From Fidelibacterota bacterium (GTDB taxonomy: Bacteria > Fidelibacterota > UBA2242 > JAFGTP01): a DNA stretch of 22,210 nucleotides. Made by a program: the position numbers and the translations under genes. Below the pieces are notes generated by a model. It did no database searches, was not told the origin of the DNA, and saw only the letters and a list, made by a program, of their open reading frames with translations. The stretch spans positions 1-22,210 of the forward strand of contig JAIPHI010000015.1 of assembly GCA_021735285.1 (NCBI GenBank), read 5' to 3'. Of this stretch, positions 21,613-22,210 are shown piece after piece (within the stretch, counting starts at the first letter, position 1; every line of letters starts with the position of its first letter).

Positions 21613-22210
21613 TTATTTTTTTATATGTTCAATTAAAATTTTTGTTAGGTCCTTTTCCATATCGTCAAATAGCTGTGTCGAATCATCGACTATGCCGATA
21701 TCTGTATTAATCTGAAATGCAATACCTGCTTTATATTCAGGATAATAGCGAAGATTAGAACTGTAGCCCGGTATCCAACCGCTATGTCCGTATATTTTTC
21801 CATATTTGTCGTTCTTATAAACGGCAATGGAAATGCCGTATTGCCTATTTTGTGATTCGGAACTGACAGGAACTAATCGTAGAAGTTCTTCTCTGTAATT
21901 ACCTTTCATAGCATCCCCTTCGAACAATGATTTTGCCCAAATAACCAAGTCTCGCGGATTACTCACTAATCCACCGCCTGTCCATTCCAAACCGGGATGC
22001 CAAGCCATGACACCGGGAGAAAGAGTAGTCTTTTCGGGTAAATTAAAAATATTATCAGGGGTCATATATCCCGAAGCTAAATTAGGTATCTCGAGACAAT
22101 TCGATGGTGCTGTTCTGGTAAGTCCTAAAGGTTTCAAAAATCTTTCAGTAACTTCTTCATAATATGTATTTCCGGTAGCTTTTTCAATAATCATTCCAAT
22201 TATTATGTAA
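21613..22210 (-). CDS. Serine hydrolase, class-C beta-lactamase family, C-terminal part (partial)
   Basis: The frame is open to the window edge and the gene continues beyond it. The first visible residues YIIIGMIIEKATGNTYYEEV, then RFLKPLGLT, match the block just after the catalytic YxN of penicillin-binding-protein-like hydrolases. Further on are WTGGGLVSNPRDLVIWAK, the third motif HSGWIPGY (His-Ser-Gly at residues 137-139 counted from the ATG at 22194) and a final hydrophobic/basic tail. The nucleophile motif SxxK is not in the window, so activity cannot be confirmed. An internal ATG at 22194 is not the start. Such proteins act on D-alanyl peptides or esters, often in the periplasm. The 3' neighbour is the CPBP protease gene on the same strand. 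Confidence 0.85.
   Translation of the reverse strand, partial: YIIIGMIIEKATGNTYYEEVTERFLKPLGLTRTAPSNCLEIPNLASGYMTPDNIFNLPEKTTLSPGVMAWHPGLEWTGGGLVSNPRDLVIWAKSLFEGDAMKGNYREELLRLVPVSSESQNRQYGISIAVYKNDKYGKIYGHSGWIPGYSSNLRYYPEYKAGIAFQINTDIGIVDDSTQLFDDMEKDLTKILIEHIKK

Noticed and set aside
11698..22210. An integrated prophage or integrative element starting at the tRNA genes
   Set aside because: No integrase, transposase, phage structural gene or repeated tRNA end is visible in the window.

Overview
The window is AT-rich DNA with strong AGGAG-type ribosome binding sites. It carries a mixture of families (DUF5683, YfiM/DUF2279-like, a neurotransmitter:sodium symporter, a geranylgeranyl-reductase-type flavoprotein, UbiA-superfamily membrane proteins, a barrel-only BamA-like protein, sigma-54 control) that fits an uncultured, probably anaerobic member of the FCB superphylum (Marinimicrobia, Cloacimonadota, Calditrichota and relatives). 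That placement is inference from gene content; no marker gene settles it.

Positions 1-10035 form one block of ten plus-strand genes separated by 9 bases or less, or overlapping by 1 to 8 bases. It reads as a single operon: the end of a lipid (diacylglycerol) kinase, a DUF5683 protein, an amino-acid:Na+ symporter, a YfiM-like protein, a PHP-domain phosphoesterase, PurF, a UbiA-like membrane protein whose aspartate motif is lost, a 2[4Fe-4S] ferredoxin, a geranylgeranyl-reductase-family flavoprotein and a DinG-type exonuclease/helicase. The UbiA-like/ferredoxin/reductase trio is the metabolic core worth attention, because ferredoxin plus GGR is a known pair for saturating isoprenoid chains. A separate gene at 10237-11634 fuses a PNPOx-like flavin-binding domain to an intact MenA-type prenyltransferase, so an isoprenoid-lipid or quinone theme runs through the left half.

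Two tRNA genes, Gln(CTG) and Glu(CTC), with their own promoter and a terminator (11654-11920), close the left half. To their right nearly everything is on the minus strand and looks accessory.

The clearest regulatory system lies at 12035-15973. A GAF-AAA+-Fis sigma-54 activator faces a four-gene operon (small unknown protein, DUF6064 membrane protein, 2TM protein, COG1237 metallo-beta-lactamase-fold hydrolase). Between them are, in order, a near-consensus -24/-12 promoter, a perfect match to the E. coli IHF consensus, and a perfect 10-bp inverted repeat about 109 bases upstream of the predicted start. The repeat also covers the -35 box of the activator's own promoter. This is the strongest candidate here for an undescribed, self-contained regulon.

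Further right are a four-TM unknown protein, a Tat-signal nitroreductase of the Acg type, and a markedly GC-richer BamA-like outer-membrane barrel. Next is a gene-free stretch of about 700 bases holding two inverted arms of five 7-base GGAAACN repeats. The window ends with an EFR1-type flavodoxin-ferredoxin whose start appears to be ATT, a CPBP intramembrane protease and the C-terminal part of a class-C beta-lactamase-like serine hydrolase that runs off the window.
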